From Oscillospiraceae bacterium (GTDB taxonomy: Bacteria; Bacillota; Clostridia; Oscillospirales; Ruminococcaceae): DNA of 48,995 nt. Position numbers and translations under genes: made by a program. The notes under the pieces are model-generated. The model worked only from the letters and a program-made list of their open reading frames with translations, had not been told where the DNA came from and ran no database searches. This document shows, piece after piece, positions 15,979 to 24,559 of this stretch. Location of the stretch: positions 1 to 48,995 of the forward strand of contig WRLK01000021.1 of assembly GCA_009777635.1 (NCBI GenBank), read 5' to 3'. The first letter of the stretch is position 1, and every line of letters begins with the position of its first letter.

Positions 15979-15989
15979 CCACTGTCTAT

Positions 15990-16016
15990 AACTACGATAA
16001 GAGGGCAAGTCGAGGG
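15990..16016. other. Right junction (attR) of the tepA element
   Basis: The element ends near ACTACGATAAGA and tepA resumes at GGGCAAGTCGAGG. The GG at 16003-16004 matches the GG at 12077-12078 by codon position, so crossover there restores the Gly codon and the frame. Confidence 0.6.
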
Positions 16017-16815
16017 GCATTATATTCTGCCGCCGCAGAATAAAACGACGAAATACGAGCATGTGATACCGCAGCTTGTCGCGATACAGGAAAACCCGGA
16101 GATCCAAGGTCTTATTATAATCCTGAACACGGTGGGCGGCGACGTTGAGGCAGGGCTTGCAATCGCCGAGCTTGTTTCGGGGATGAAAAAGCCTACCGTC
16201 TCGATTGTGCTTGGCGGCGGACATTCTATCGGCGTACCGCTCGCGGTGTCGGCAAAAAAAAGCTTTATCGTGCCGTCGGCGACGATGACAATCCACCCGG
16301 TGAGGATGAACGGCGTCGTTCTCGGAGTACCGCAGACATTGTCGTACTTTGACAAAATGCAGGAGCGCATCGTGCGGTTTGTTGAGGAGAATTCAAATAT
16401 TTCCGGGGAAAAATTCCGCGAGCTTATGATGAACACAGGCGAGCTTGTGATGGACGTCGGCACGGTGCTTGACGGCGAGCAGGCGGTGAAGGAAGGGCTT
16501 ATTGACAATCTTGGCGGGCTCTCGGACGCGATAGACTGCCTTAATAATTTGATAGAGGAATCCCTCCCGCCGAAGGATGAGGACGAGGAAGATAAAGAGA
16601 AAGAAGACTCCGAAGCCTTGCCGGAAAAACCCCGGAAGGTAAGGCCCGCTTACAAGATGGCTCCGCCCCGTGCGGGCGGTGAAAGCTTCAGGGCTAGGCG
16701 GAAAAAAGAGGCGGCTTTGCGATACGCAAGGGCTAAAGCCGCCAATAACGCGGACGGCGGGGGAGGTGTTTGTCCTGTTAATCCATTCGGTTGCCCCTGT
16801 CCACACGCTGACTGA
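16005..16815 (+). CDS. tepA: 3' part of tepA (ClpP-like spore protease), disconnected from its start
   Basis: About 270 residues of the ClpP-fold domain: [45 protein letters not shown] with the presumed catalytic Ser, and TIHPVRMNG with the His. A low-complexity acidic then basic tail (about 80 residues, not typical of TepA) follows. Upstream in frame are eight codons and the recombinase stop; the first possible start, GTG at 16063, has no ribosome-binding site and would lose a core strand, so this half is probably silent unless the element is excised. Context (ylzJ, uppP, spoIIIE) matches the Firmicute tepA locus. Confidence 0.85.
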
Positions 16816-16972
16816 GCAGCAGTATCCCGAAATGCGCTTTCAGCCGTTCGAGGGCGGGTATTTAGAGGGCTTCGACACGAAAAACGGCTTTCAGATTTCC
16901 CGGTTGTGCTCGACCGACCCTTCGCTTTACCTCAAGTACGCCCCCGGGGGTATCTATCAAAAGACCCATTAG
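16766..16972 (+). CDS. ylzJ: YlzJ-like small protein
   Basis: About 68 residues: [10 protein letters not shown], then a central Tyr/Gly segment and [18 protein letters not shown], resembling the YlzJ family encoded between tepA and spoIIIE in Bacillus. It overlaps the tepA 3' end by 50 bases in another frame. GTG at 16766 abuts the GGGGGAGG site; a CTG at 16775 would have better spacing. Function unknown; conserved linkage suggests a sporulation or cell-envelope link. Confidence 0.7.
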   Translation: MFVLLIHSVAPVHTLTEQQYPEMRFQPFEGGYLEGFDTKNGFQISRLCSTDPSLYLKYAPGGIYQKTH

Positions 16973-16990
16973 CCGGATTTCCGGCTTTTA
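16971..16990 (+). terminator. Hairpin after ylzJ
   Basis: AGCCGG-ATTT-CCGGCT followed by TTTA, overlapping the ylzJ stop codon; a short, moderately strong terminator ahead of uppP. Confidence 0.6.
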
Positions 16991-17019
16991 CATAAGTTAA
17001 TGTGTGGAGGTCAGCTTGT

Positions 17020-17925
17020 ATGACAGCGACAAATGCGGTGATCCAGGGAGTATTGCAGGGCCTGACGGAATTCCTGCCGGTTTCAAGCTCGGGACATCTG
17101 ACGTTATTTCAATATTTCACAGGCCAGCACGAGGAAACCGGCCTGATGTTCACGGTGCTGTTACATATCGGAACGTTGTTTGCGGTGTTTATTGCGTTTT
17201 ATAAGACTATTTGGAGCCTTATAAAGGAATTTGCCGCAATGATTAAGGCCACCGTTAAAATCCGTTCATGGGCTGATTTTGTCGCGTTCTTTAAACAGGC
17301 GAACCCGGAACGCCGCATGATTTTCCTGCTGGTTGTTTCCCTTTTGCCGATGATTGCTTCCCTTAGGTTTTTGGACGTTTTTGATCGTATTGTGGAAACC
17401 GGCAATATCATCGTCGTGGGCGGCTGCTTTATGATTACAAGCATCCTTTTGTTCCTGGCGGACAGTTGCCCCTGGGGCGACAAAACCGCTGCGACTATGA
17501 AATACCACGACTCCGTTATTATCGGCGTTATTCAGGCAATCGCCCCGATGCCGGGAATATCGCGCTCCGGCTCGACCATATCCATGGGCTTGCTTGTAGG
17601 GCTTAAAAAAGATTTTGCGGTTGCTTTTTCGTTTATCATGGGAATTCCTCCCATCATCGGCGCGACATTCATGGAGTACAAAAACGTATCGTCCGGCAGC
17701 CTCGGCGTCGAGCCGCTAATTGTGCTCATCGGCGTTATGACGTCGCTTGTCGTCGGGCTTTTGGCGATCTTTATGGTAAGGTGGCTTGTAAGAAGCGAAC
17801 GGTTTAAGGTTTTCGCGTACTATACGCTTGTACTCGGCGTGCTGACAATAGGCATCGGCATTTTTGAACGCCTGACCGAGAATATGATACAGGGGCTTGT
17901 AATGGAGCTGCTCAATTACGTGTAA
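17020..17925 (+). CDS. uppP: Undecaprenyl-diphosphate phosphatase UppP (BacA)
   Basis: A 301-residue polytopic membrane enzyme that dephosphorylates undecaprenyl diphosphate, recycling the lipid carrier for peptidoglycan; overexpression gives bacitracin resistance in other bacteria. Diagnostic motifs are GLTEFLPVSSSGH near the N-terminus and PGISRSGSTISMG in the second half. I chose the ATG at 17020, with GTGTGGAGG upstream, over an ATG six codons earlier that overlaps it. spoIIIE starts 13 bases after its stop, suggesting co-transcription. Confidence 0.95.
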   Translation: MTATNAVIQGVLQGLTEFLPVSSSGHLTLFQYFTGQHEETGLMFTVLLHIGTLFAVFIAFYKTIWSLIKEFAAMIKATVKIRSWADFVAFFKQANPERRMIFLLVVSLLPMIASLRFLDVFDRIVETGNIIVVGGCFMITSILLFLADSCPWGDKTAATMKYHDSVIIGVIQAIAPMPGISRSGSTISMGLLVGLKKDFAVAFSFIMGIPPIIGATFMEYKNVSSGSLGVEPLIVLIGVMTSLVVGLLAIFMVRWLVRSERFKVFAYYTLVLGVLTIGIGIFERLTENMIQGLVMELLNYV

Positions 17926-17938
17926 GCGAGGATGATTC

Positions 17939-20662
17939 ATGGCGCGCAGGACTACGAAAAAAACACCGGTAAAACCGTCATCCGGGGCCGCGGAACCCCG
18001 TGGCGCCGCAAAACAGATGTGGGCGGTTATCTTGTTCGCGCTCGGCCTTTTGCTGGGGGCGCTTACGTTTGTCGAGGGCGATAAGCTCTGGCTTGAGATA
18101 CATAATGTTTTGTTCAGGGCATTTGGCGTGGGGCTTTACTTTTTCGCGCCGCTTATGATATATGTAGCCGTCATCGCGGCGATGGACAAGCCGCTGCCGA
18201 CCATCAGGAACAAAGTCTGGCAGCTTTTCGTTTTAATCCTGCTTATCTGTGGCGCGATACAGGTGTTCGGCGATGGAATGCCGAACGGGGACGGACTGCA
18301 GGAGTATGTCAGATACCTTTCCGACCAGGGTGTTATGCATCAAGGCGGAGGGGTCGTGTCCATGCTGTTCGGCATCCCGCTGATAAAGCTGTTTGACGAA
18401 TCGGGCGCAAAAATCATCATATCGCTGTGCATCTTTGTGTTTACGATGCTGGTTACCGGCTCGACGCTCATCGGGCTATTCAAATCAGCTATAAAGCCTG
18501 TGAAAGGCATAGAAAACGCGTATACCGCAGCCGCCACGGAGCGGGAGGAAAAACAAAAGCTGCGTGAAGCGTCGCCGCCTCCTGTCTTCGATAAACCGAA
18601 AAGGCTGCCGTTTTTTAAGAAGCCCTCTGAAAGCCGGAGGTTTGACATTGACGTCGATATTTCAGGCGACTCGGTGATTACCGAATACGAAGACATGGAG
18701 CAGCCGGAAGCAACCGCCGAAATGCCGTGCCATCCCGTAGTTTCGAGCGGCACGGCGGTCAGGCGCACGGCAAGGGAGAAGCTGCTTGGGATTGATTCCC
18801 CCGTCGAATACATATCGCCGGATGAATTCGTGCCGCGTACAGCCCCCGGCCAGCAGCAACAGGACGAGCCTCCGGTTCGGCGGCATTCGCTTGACGACGA
18901 TATTTTGCAGGCGGAGATTGAGGAAACCGACGGTATAGGCGACGTGATAGAAAAGTTCGTGGCGCAGGGCCTAGACAAAAGCCGGATTGCAAAAGACCAC
19001 GAGATTGCCGACATCGAACCCGACGAAAGCGATTTCGACGACGACGCCTTAACTGCGGACGATTTTTCAGGCGGCGTTGATTTTGTGTCGGCGTCACAGG
19101 TAAGGCCCGTGATTCCCGAGGCCGCGGCGCCCGGTCCGGTGATGACAATCCCGGCGTTTGAGGCAAGAGATGAGACGGACGAGCTATACCTTTACAAGAA
19201 GCCGCCGTTAAGCCTGCTCAAAAAACCAAAGGGCCCGGGCAGCTCAGACATCTCCGACGAGCTTAAAAGCAACGCCGAAAAGCTCGTAAACACGCTTAAA
19301 AGCTTCGGCGTACAGACGCGCATCACCGATATTTGCAGGGGTCCCGCCGTTACAAGGTACGAGCTGCAGCCCTCCGCGGGTGTGAAAATCAGCAAAATCA
19401 CGGGGCTCTCAGACGATATCGCCTTAAACCTCGCGTCAGCCGGAATACGCATTGAAGCTCCTATTCCGAACAAGTCGGCGGTCGGCATCGAAGTGCCGAA
19501 CAAAGTCATAAGCATTGTTTCAATCCGCGAGATTATTGATTCCGCAGAGTTTCGCGACGCGGGCTCCAGCGTTGCTTTTTCGCTTGGCAAGGATATTGCC
19601 GGAAACATCATGATCGCCGACATTGCGAAAATGCCGCATATGCTCATCGCGGGCTCCACGGGCTCCGGCAAGTCGGTGTGCATAAATTCAATTATAATCA
19701 GCCTTTTATACCGCTCCTCACCCGAGGACGTAAAGCTTTTGATGATTGACCCAAAGGTTGTTGAGCTCGGCGTATATAACGGGATACCGCATCTGCTTGT
19801 GCCGGTCGTCACCGATCCTAAAAAGGCGGCGGGGGCCCTAAACTGGGCAGTTGCCGAGATGCTGCGGCGGTATAAGGAATTCGCCGATAATTCCGTGCGT
19901 GACCTGATCGGCTATAACCGGCTTGCCAATACAAACAGCGAAATCAGGCGAATGCCGAAAATTGTCATTATCATCGACGAGCTTGCCGACTTGATGATGG
20001 CCGCACCCGGCGACGTCGAGGATTCAATCTGCCGGTTGGCGCAAATGGCGCGGGCCGCCGGAATGCACCTTGTCATCGCGACGCAAAGGCCGTCGGTCGA
20101 CGTCATTACCGGCGTTATCAAGGCAAATATCCCGTCGCGGATCGCGTTTGCCGTGTCCTCGCAGGTGGACTCGCGGACAATCCTCGACATGGGCGGCGCA
20201 GAGAAGCTGTTAGGGCGCGGGGATATGCTGTTTTATCCTGTTGGCGAGTCAAAGCCGCAGCGCGTTCAGGGCTGCTTCGTGACGGACGCCGAGGTCGAAA
20301 AGGCCGTCGAGTTTATAAAAGCGGCCGAGCAGCCGGATTACGACGAGCAAATCGCGGAGCAGATCGACAGCCATGTAGTCGCGGAAAAATCGCAGGGCGG
20401 CAAGAAAGATAACGGCGGCGGGCTCGACGACGAGGACGAAATGCTGCCGCAGGCAATCGAGTGCGTCGTGGACGCGGGGATGGCGTCGACGTCGCTGTTG
20501 CAGCGAAGGCTGAAGCTCGGGTACGCAAGGGCTGCGAGAATCATCGACCAGATGGAGGAACGCGGCATCGTAGGCCCGTTTGAGGGCAGCAAGCCGCGGC
20601 AGGTGCTAATCACAAAAGACCGCTTAATCGAAATGAAGTTGCAAAAAGATTCAATAAGATGA
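17939..20662 (+). CDS. spoIIIE: DNA translocase FtsK/SpoIIIE
   Basis: A 907-residue DNA pump that clears chromosome DNA through the division or sporulation septum. Four N-terminal membrane helices (about 27-175), an acidic unstructured linker (about 185-400), then the alpha/beta motor with Walker A GSTGSGKS (572-579) and [12 protein letters not shown] (Walker B), and a C-terminal gamma winged helix ([17 protein letters not shown]) that reads KOPS/SRS sequences. Position after tepA-ylzJ matches spoIIIE in Bacillus; whether it acts in vegetative division, sporulation or both is not decidable here. GCGAGGATG precedes the ATG. Confidence 0.96.
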   Translation: MARRTTKKTPVKPSSGAAEPRGAAKQMWAVILFALGLLLGALTFVEGDKLWLEIHNVLFRAFGVGLYFFAPLMIYVAVIAAMDKPLPTIRNKVWQLFVLILLICGAIQVFGDGMPNGDGLQEYVRYLSDQGVMHQGGGVVSMLFGIPLIKLFDESGAKIIISLCIFVFTMLVTGSTLIGLFKSAIKPVKGIENAYTAAATEREEKQKLREASPPPVFDKPKRLPFFKKPSESRRFDIDVDISGDSVITEYEDMEQPEATAEMPCHPVVSSGTAVRRTAREKLLGIDSPVEYISPDEFVPRTAPGQQQQDEPPVRRHSLDDDILQAEIEETDGIGDVIEKFVAQGLDKSRIAKDHEIADIEPDESDFDDDALTADDFSGGVDFVSASQVRPVIPEAAAPGPVMTIPAFEARDETDELYLYKKPPLSLLKKPKGPGSSDISDELKSNAEKLVNTLKSFGVQTRITDICRGPAVTRYELQPSAGVKISKITGLSDDIALNLASAGIRIEAPIPNKSAVGIEVPNKVISIVSIREIIDSAEFRDAGSSVAFSLGKDIAGNIMIADIAKMPHMLIAGSTGSGKSVCINSIIISLLYRSSPEDVKLLMIDPKVVELGVYNGIPHLLVPVVTDPKKAAGALNWAVAEMLRRYKEFADNSVRDLIGYNRLANTNSEIRRMPKIVIIIDELADLMMAAPGDVEDSICRLAQMARAAGMHLVIATQRPSVDVITGVIKANIPSRIAFAVSSQVDSRTILDMGGAEKLLGRGDMLFYPVGESKPQRVQGCFVTDAEVEKAVEFIKAAEQPDYDEQIAEQIDSHVVAEKSQGGKKDNGGGLDDEDEMLPQAIECVVDAGMASTSLLQRRLKLGYARAARIIDQMEERGIVGPFEGSKPRQVLITKDRLIEMKLQKDSIR

Positions 20663-20670
20663 AAGCAGCA

Positions 20671-20710
20671 AGCGCCGCCCGTTATCAAAACGGGCGGCGC
20701 TTAAAAATTT
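20671..20710 (+). terminator. Terminator of spoIIIE
   Basis: AGCGCCGCCCGTT and ACGGGCGGCGCTT form a 12-13-bp GC-rich stem with loop ATCAAA, then AAAAATTT. The same stem-loop core recurs at 22566. Confidence 0.9.
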
Positions 20711-20714
20711 CCCC

Positions 20715-20743
20715 TTGCAAATTGTCGTCTTATGGTTTATAAT
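20715..20743 (+). promoter_or_regulatory. Strong promoter of the structured RNA
   Basis: TTGCAA (20715-20720), 17-base spacer, perfect TATAAT (20738-20743). Confidence 0.7.
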
Positions 20744-20749
20744 GTGTGC

Positions 20750-20948
20750 TACAAACAAAAAGGCAGGCAGGCCACGGTGTTACAAGCACCGTGACCCTGA
20801 CAGGGAAGCTAGAGACTTCCATGCCAATCGCTTTACAGCGACACCCGGTAATATTATACCCTTGGTCTTTGCATTTGGCAAGCTGTTGGGGTATTCTGTT
20901 TGCTTATGGGCGCAGGTATGGATTTTCCGTATCTGCGCCTTTTGTTTG
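20750..20948 (+). ncRNA. Candidate structured RNA or riboswitch leader upstream of a secreted protein gene
   Basis: Between a near-consensus promoter and a 13-bp terminator lie about 195 bases with no credible ORF but several tight stems: CACGGTG/CACCGTG (20773-20793), CCCT/AGGG (20795-20805), GGAAG/CTTCC (20804-20820), an outer GGCA/TGCC pairing (20762-20825) and TCGCT/AGCGA (20828-20841). The terminator stem is GGCGCAGGTATGG with CCGTATCTGCGCC (20909-20939), then TTTTGTTTG. It could be an independent small RNA or a riboswitch controlling the gene at 21031. I compared it by eye with c-di-GMP-I/II, cobalamin, SAM, guanidine-I, 6S and SRP RNA and saw no match. Confidence 0.55.
20909..20948 (+). 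terminator. Terminator of the structured RNA
   Basis: 13-bp stem (one G-T pair) with a short A/T loop and a TTTTGTTT tail, 80 bases upstream of the secreted protein start codon. Confidence 0.88.
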
Positions 20949-21030
20949 TCTACATAGATCGCGCGGGTAAGATAGACGTCGTTTTACCGGCGCGGAAAAC
21001 AAAACAAGATAGAAAAGGGAGACAGAAGAA

Positions 21031-22539
21031 ATGCGAAAAATAACAATCCGGGCGGTGTGTTTTTGCCTGACAGTCGTGCTGTGCGTTGGTCTATTAGCCG
21101 GCGCGGGAATTTCAATCTCAAAATGGTTTCAGGGCATCTATATTGGCGCGGTTGCGGGAACATCGGGGGTGACCGTGAACTTGGTAGACGCCGAAGCGGA
21201 CGGAACTCCGGGCACAACCTCAACCAAGATAAATTTAACGTTTGACGAAGAAGTTGAAGGGCTTACCGCCGGAGATATCAAGATCGAGTCTATGGGCGGG
21301 GATGTTAATGTTCTTGATGCCAGCCCGGGCAGCCCGGGCAACACATGGTCTATAGACATTACGGTTATCCAAGAAGGCGATGTCGAGGTTAGCGTAAAGA
21401 ATTTCGGCGATTATAAATTTAAAGGATCGATACCCGTCACGGTTTACAAAAAAGCCGGCGACGGCCCACCACCATCGGAGACCGTGCCAGTGAATTTGGA
21501 AAAAGCCACAGCGGTAGGAACTCCGGGCACAACCCATATAGAGTTTAAGTTTGACGAAGATGTTGAAGGGCTTACCGACGGAAAGATCGAAATTAAGTCC
21601 GATAGCGGAGCCGCCACTGTTGTTAAGGACAGCTTGACCGGCGAGGACAAAGAATGGTCTATAAAGATTAATGTTACCCAAACAGGCGATGTCAAGTTTA
21701 GCGTAAAGAATTTCACTTTCGACAATGTCGAGTATGAATTTACCGGAAATCCGAAATCCGTCATGGTTTACAAAGCCGAGGATGAGGATAAGGAACCCAA
21801 CGGCGATCCCGATCCAAAAGAACCGGATGAATCGGGCGAACATGACCGCCCGATCAACCCACCATTCTACCCGGGCAACCCGAGCAGCTCGTCCAGCTCC
21901 GGCGGAGGCGGCGGCGGCAGCTCCGGAGGCGGTGCGTTCTCGTCGCAGACCGGTCCGAGCGGCGGTGCGCGAAGCGGCAATGTTTCCGCGGGCGGCTCCG
22001 TTAACACAACAGCAGTCGTGAACGAGGCCCGTGCGGCGGCCGGGAGCGGCAGGGCGAACGTCACCGTGAAAAACGCAACGTCCATTTCGCCCGATACGTT
22101 AAGGCGGCTTGCGAGCCTTTCCAGAAGCACCGGCACGCCTGTAACGGTTAGGGCCGACACGACGCTTCCCGGCGGCGGCATCGAAGCGCGGCTGTACATT
22201 AACCCGGCTGATTTCGCGGGACGCGAGACAGATCTTAATCTCACCGTCCGCACAACAGGCGCGCGGGTCGAGGCGCTGAAGGCACAGCTTCAAGGCCAGT
22301 TCGGCAGAAACGCTGCAGTCATAAGGTTCGACCAGACAGGCAGCTTCGGCGCGACGATTAAGGTAGCGGTCAGGGTTGACTTAGGAAACCTTGACACGGA
22401 TAACCTGAAATTCTATTCCGTCAGCTCTGACGGTACGGTCAGGGAGATTCAGACAACCTACAGGATAGACAGCAACGGCTTTTTGCATTTCAGCACCCCG
22501 CGCGGCGGCACAATTGTCGTCACCAACAGGAACGTGTAA
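21031..22539 (+). CDS. Secreted protein with two Ig-like repeats, Gly/Ser linker and C-terminal beta module
   Basis: A 502-residue exported protein. After the signal/anchor segment (about 6-30) come two related domains of about 95 residues, each with TPGTT, a FDE(E/D)VEGLT segment and a SVKNF...VYK ending, which look like bacterial Ig-like domains. A Pro/Glu/Asp stretch and Ser/Gly linker (about 250-300) precede a C-terminal module ending YRIDSNGFLHFSTPRGGTIVV, shared with the element-borne protein at 12323-13942. AAAGGGAGA precedes the ATG. It sits behind a leader with a terminator, so expression is likely regulated. Function is unknown; a surface adhesin or scaffold is a guess. Confidence 0.8.
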   Translation: MRKITIRAVCFCLTVVLCVGLLAGAGISISKWFQGIYIGAVAGTSGVTVNLVDAEADGTPGTTSTKINLTFDEEVEGLTAGDIKIESMGGDVNVLDASPGSPGNTWSIDITVIQEGDVEVSVKNFGDYKFKGSIPVTVYKKAGDGPPPSETVPVNLEKATAVGTPGTTHIEFKFDEDVEGLTDGKIEIKSDSGAATVVKDSLTGEDKEWSIKINVTQTGDVKFSVKNFTFDNVEYEFTGNPKSVMVYKAEDEDKEPNGDPDPKEPDESGEHDRPINPPFYPGNPSSSSSSGGGGGGSSGGGAFSSQTGPSGGARSGNVSAGGSVNTTAVVNEARAAAGSGRANVTVKNATSISPDTLRRLASLSRSTGTPVTVRADTTLPGGGIEARLYINPADFAGRETDLNLTVRTTGARVEALKAQLQGQFGRNAAVIRFDQTGSFGATIKVAVRVDLGNLDTDNLKFYSVSSDGTVREIQTTYRIDSNGFLHFSTPRGGTIVVTNRNV

Positions 22540-22565
22540 GCATTTAAGCCGGCAAATGATACGAA

Positions 22566-22602
22566 CGCGCCGCCCGTTATCAAAACGGGCGGCGCGTTTT
22601 CT
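22566..22602. terminator. Terminator between convergent genes
   Basis: CGCGCCGCCCGTT and ACGGGCGGCGCG with loop ATCAAA and a TTTTCTTG tail; the core is the same as the terminator at 20671. Confidence 0.9.
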
Positions 22603-22615
22603 TGATTAAAATCTC

Positions 22616-24073
22616 CTACTTAACCGTAAACTCGCTGCTGTAAATAACGTAACCGGGCATGTGCCCCTCCGCGGAAAAGCTCGTCACGATACGGTAGTCG
22701 CCCTTCGGCAGCTTATCGGAATAAACCCTTAAATAATAATTGGTTTTCGCTTCGGAGCGCGGCGCAACCGTGTATAAAGGCAAATTCCAGCCGTAATTGT
22801 CTTCGCGGTCAGGCTCGTGATAAAGGCCCCATTTGCCGTTCGTCTTCCTCTCAAGTATGAACGGCTCGCCAAAGCCAAGCTCCAAGGCGGTATTGTTCGT
22901 CCATGTGGCGGCGACAAATTCGGTATTTGCGCTCACGGCATCAGGCACGGTCAGCGTTATGCCCTCCGGCTTGCCGAGCTCGCCCTTGCCGAACACGCCC
23001 GCTATTTCCTGAGCCGTCCACCTGCGTCCCGGCGCGATCTCCGAGACAAGGGCAAAGCTGTATACGGGAGGATTCGCCTTGTTGTTAACGGCCCGGTACC
23101 ATGCGTTCATAACCTGCCCGGGCTGGTAGCGGGCTGTGTTGAGCCCCGGATCATTGAGGCGGACAACGGCTTTTTGCGGCTGATACCGATACCATTCGCG
23201 CGGCCCGAGCATCAGCACCTGAAGCTCGTTTGCGTCCAGTTGTTTTTCAACAACAAACTGGATCTGGCGGTGGAAGCTGGACGGTGGCTTGTCCGTTCCG
23301 CTCCAGCTTGTCCAGCTTGGGCCGGGAAACCACTTGTCGCCGTAGCCGAGAAGCCGGACGGTGCGAGCCGTGCCCCCGCCATACATGGGAGGTGCGCTTT
23401 CCCTCCACTCGCCGTCGCCCCGGTCGATGATTTCAACGCGCTGTAACGGCTTTATACCGCTTGCGTTTATGCTTTTCCCGGCTTTATCAAAAATTTTTGT
23501 GCCGCTGCCTATTTTAAATTGCGTCTGGCCTCTGGCGATGTATTCTTCGTCGCCGTAGTACGCAAGCCCGCCCTCGACATAGACTGTCATATTATTTTTG
23601 TTTACCGTCAGCACAGTGCCGATAAATGTGTTGGGGCTCATGCTTACGTCGCCGCCGCTGCGAAGCGGAATCCTGCTGCCTTTCATTTGGATTTTCTCAA
23701 CGCTTATGATTTCAAGCTCGCGGAAATCGCCGTAGTCAATCATCCGGTAGGTAAAGGTGACGTCGACCTCCTGACCGGGCACGAGCAGGTGCGAAACCAG
23801 GCTGCCGTTGCTTAAGAGTATTTCAGCGCCGCTGTGGTTAAAAACCTGTAACTGGCGCGCAACGTCGCTTTTGCGCGGCATTTTAAACGGGCTGAACCAG
23901 ACGGCGATAAACCTGTCGTCCGGAGAGGTGCCGCCGTCGAGGATATGCGCTGATTTCGTCATGGCGGCGGGCGCCGACCCGGTCCGGCGGTCGTCGGCCA
24001 TGCCCGTGTCCAGCGCGGATACCGGCAAGACCGCCAGTAATAATGCTAAAAACACTGTCAGTAAAAGCTTCAA
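22616..24073 (-). CDS. Exported protein with C-terminal Ig-like domain
   Basis: A 485-residue protein with a signal peptide (about 1-20, LLLTVFLALLLAVLPVSA). The middle region is beta-rich and not recognised. The C-terminal 120 residues (GFGEPFILERKTNGKWGLY, then a LPKGDYRIVTSF segment) resemble the bacterial Ig-like family common in Clostridia. The start codon is TTG, supported by AAAAAGGAG 8 bases upstream. It is the last of four closely spaced genes (nucleotidyltransferase-like, HEPN, membrane protein, this), but a functional link is not established. Confidence 0.75.
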   Translation of the reverse strand: MKLLLTVFLALLLAVLPVSALDTGMADDRRTGSAPAAMTKSAHILDGGTSPDDRFIAVWFSPFKMPRKSDVARQLQVFNHSGAEILLSNGSLVSHLLVPGQEVDVTFTYRMIDYGDFRELEIISVEKIQMKGSRIPLRSGGDVSMSPNTFIGTVLTVNKNNMTVYVEGGLAYYGDEEYIARGQTQFKIGSGTKIFDKAGKSINASGIKPLQRVEIIDRGDGEWRESAPPMYGGGTARTVRLLGYGDKWFPGPSWTSWSGTDKPPSSFHRQIQFVVEKQLDANELQVLMLGPREWYRYQPQKAVVRLNDPGLNTARYQPGQVMNAWYRAVNNKANPPVYSFALVSEIAPGRRWTAQEIAGVFGKGELGKPEGITLTVPDAVSANTEFVAATWTNNTALELGFGEPFILERKTNGKWGLYHEPDREDNYGWNLPLYTVAPRSEAKTNYYLRVYSDKLPKGDYRIVTSFSAEGHMPGYVIYSSEFTVK

Positions 24074-24101
24074 GTTATAAGCTCCTTTTTATAGCCTGTA
24101 T

Positions 24102-24554
24102 TCATCCTATTTTAGGGGTGTACGGGTACGGCTTCACGCGCCTTTTCACAAGCGCCGCAAGGTAGCCTGCAAGCATGCATGCGGTAGCGGTGAGTATCAC
24201 ATAAACCTCGGCGTTCAGCATGGAATCGTTCAGCGCATCCACAAGCACGCCTAAGGGAACATAGCTCAACGCGCCGCCGTAATCCCTTAAAAAGACATAC
24301 GCCGCGGTGCCGAAAACCGATATATAAAAGAAATAATAGACGATAAGGTTTATGCCGGTGTAAAAAAGGATAAACGAAAACGTTTTGCCGGGATTTGGGT
24401 AAGCCGCAAGATATGTCGTAAATCCGAGCCCCAAAAGAAATATCAGCGCAAAAACCCATCGCATCAACATAAAAGGCGGGTTCCCGCTGTTAATAAGCTC
24501 AAAAAACAGTGCCGGCAACAAAAACAGTGCGTAAGCGAGATAATATTTGCGCAT
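24102..24554 (-). CDS. Four-helix membrane protein of unknown function
   Basis: A 150-residue integral membrane protein with about four hydrophobic segments (about 5-22, 31-50, 60-85, 118-137) and a basic tail (VKRRVKPYPYTPK). GAGGAAGG precedes the ATG, which lies 5 bases after the HEPN gene stop. No family recognised. Confidence 0.65.
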   Translation of the reverse strand: MRKYYLAYALFLLPALFFELINSGNPPFMLMRWVFALIFLLGLGFTTYLAAYPNPGKTFSFILFYTGINLIVYYFFYISVFGTAAYVFLRDYGGALSYVPLGVLVDALNDSMLNAEVYVILTATACMLAGYLAALVKRRVKPYPYTPKIG

Positions 24555-24559
24555 ATGAT

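Larger units (their letters stand above)
12079..16004 (+). mobile_element. 3.9-kb serine-recombinase intervening element inside tepA
   Basis: A 3,926-base insertion defined by the break in tepA: the left part ends ...GTA GG and the right part resumes G CAA GTC GAG, in the same frame. It carries a secreted protein gene, a 43-codon ORF and a large serine recombinase whose stop lies 26 bases before the right junction, all in the tepA orientation, with two internal terminators and its own recombinase promoter. There are no transfer or replication genes. The layout parallels the sigK skin element with its terminal recombinase. No terminal inverted repeats or target duplication beyond the shared GG are seen, consistent with site-specific integration. 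Confidence 0.87.

Noticed and set aside
16670-16765. N-terminal extension of the YlzJ-like frame
   Set aside because: It runs through the coding end of tepA in another frame; family length and the GGGGGAGG site favour a start at about 16766.
16063-16815. Independent translation of the tepA 3' half from GTG 16063
   Set aside because: No ribosome-binding site and it would lack the first strands of the ClpP fold; it is better treated as a disconnected gene part.
20750-20957. Short open frames (74 and 80 codons) in the structured RNA region
   Set aside because: They start at the promoter or within stems, lack ribosome-binding sites and run through the terminator.
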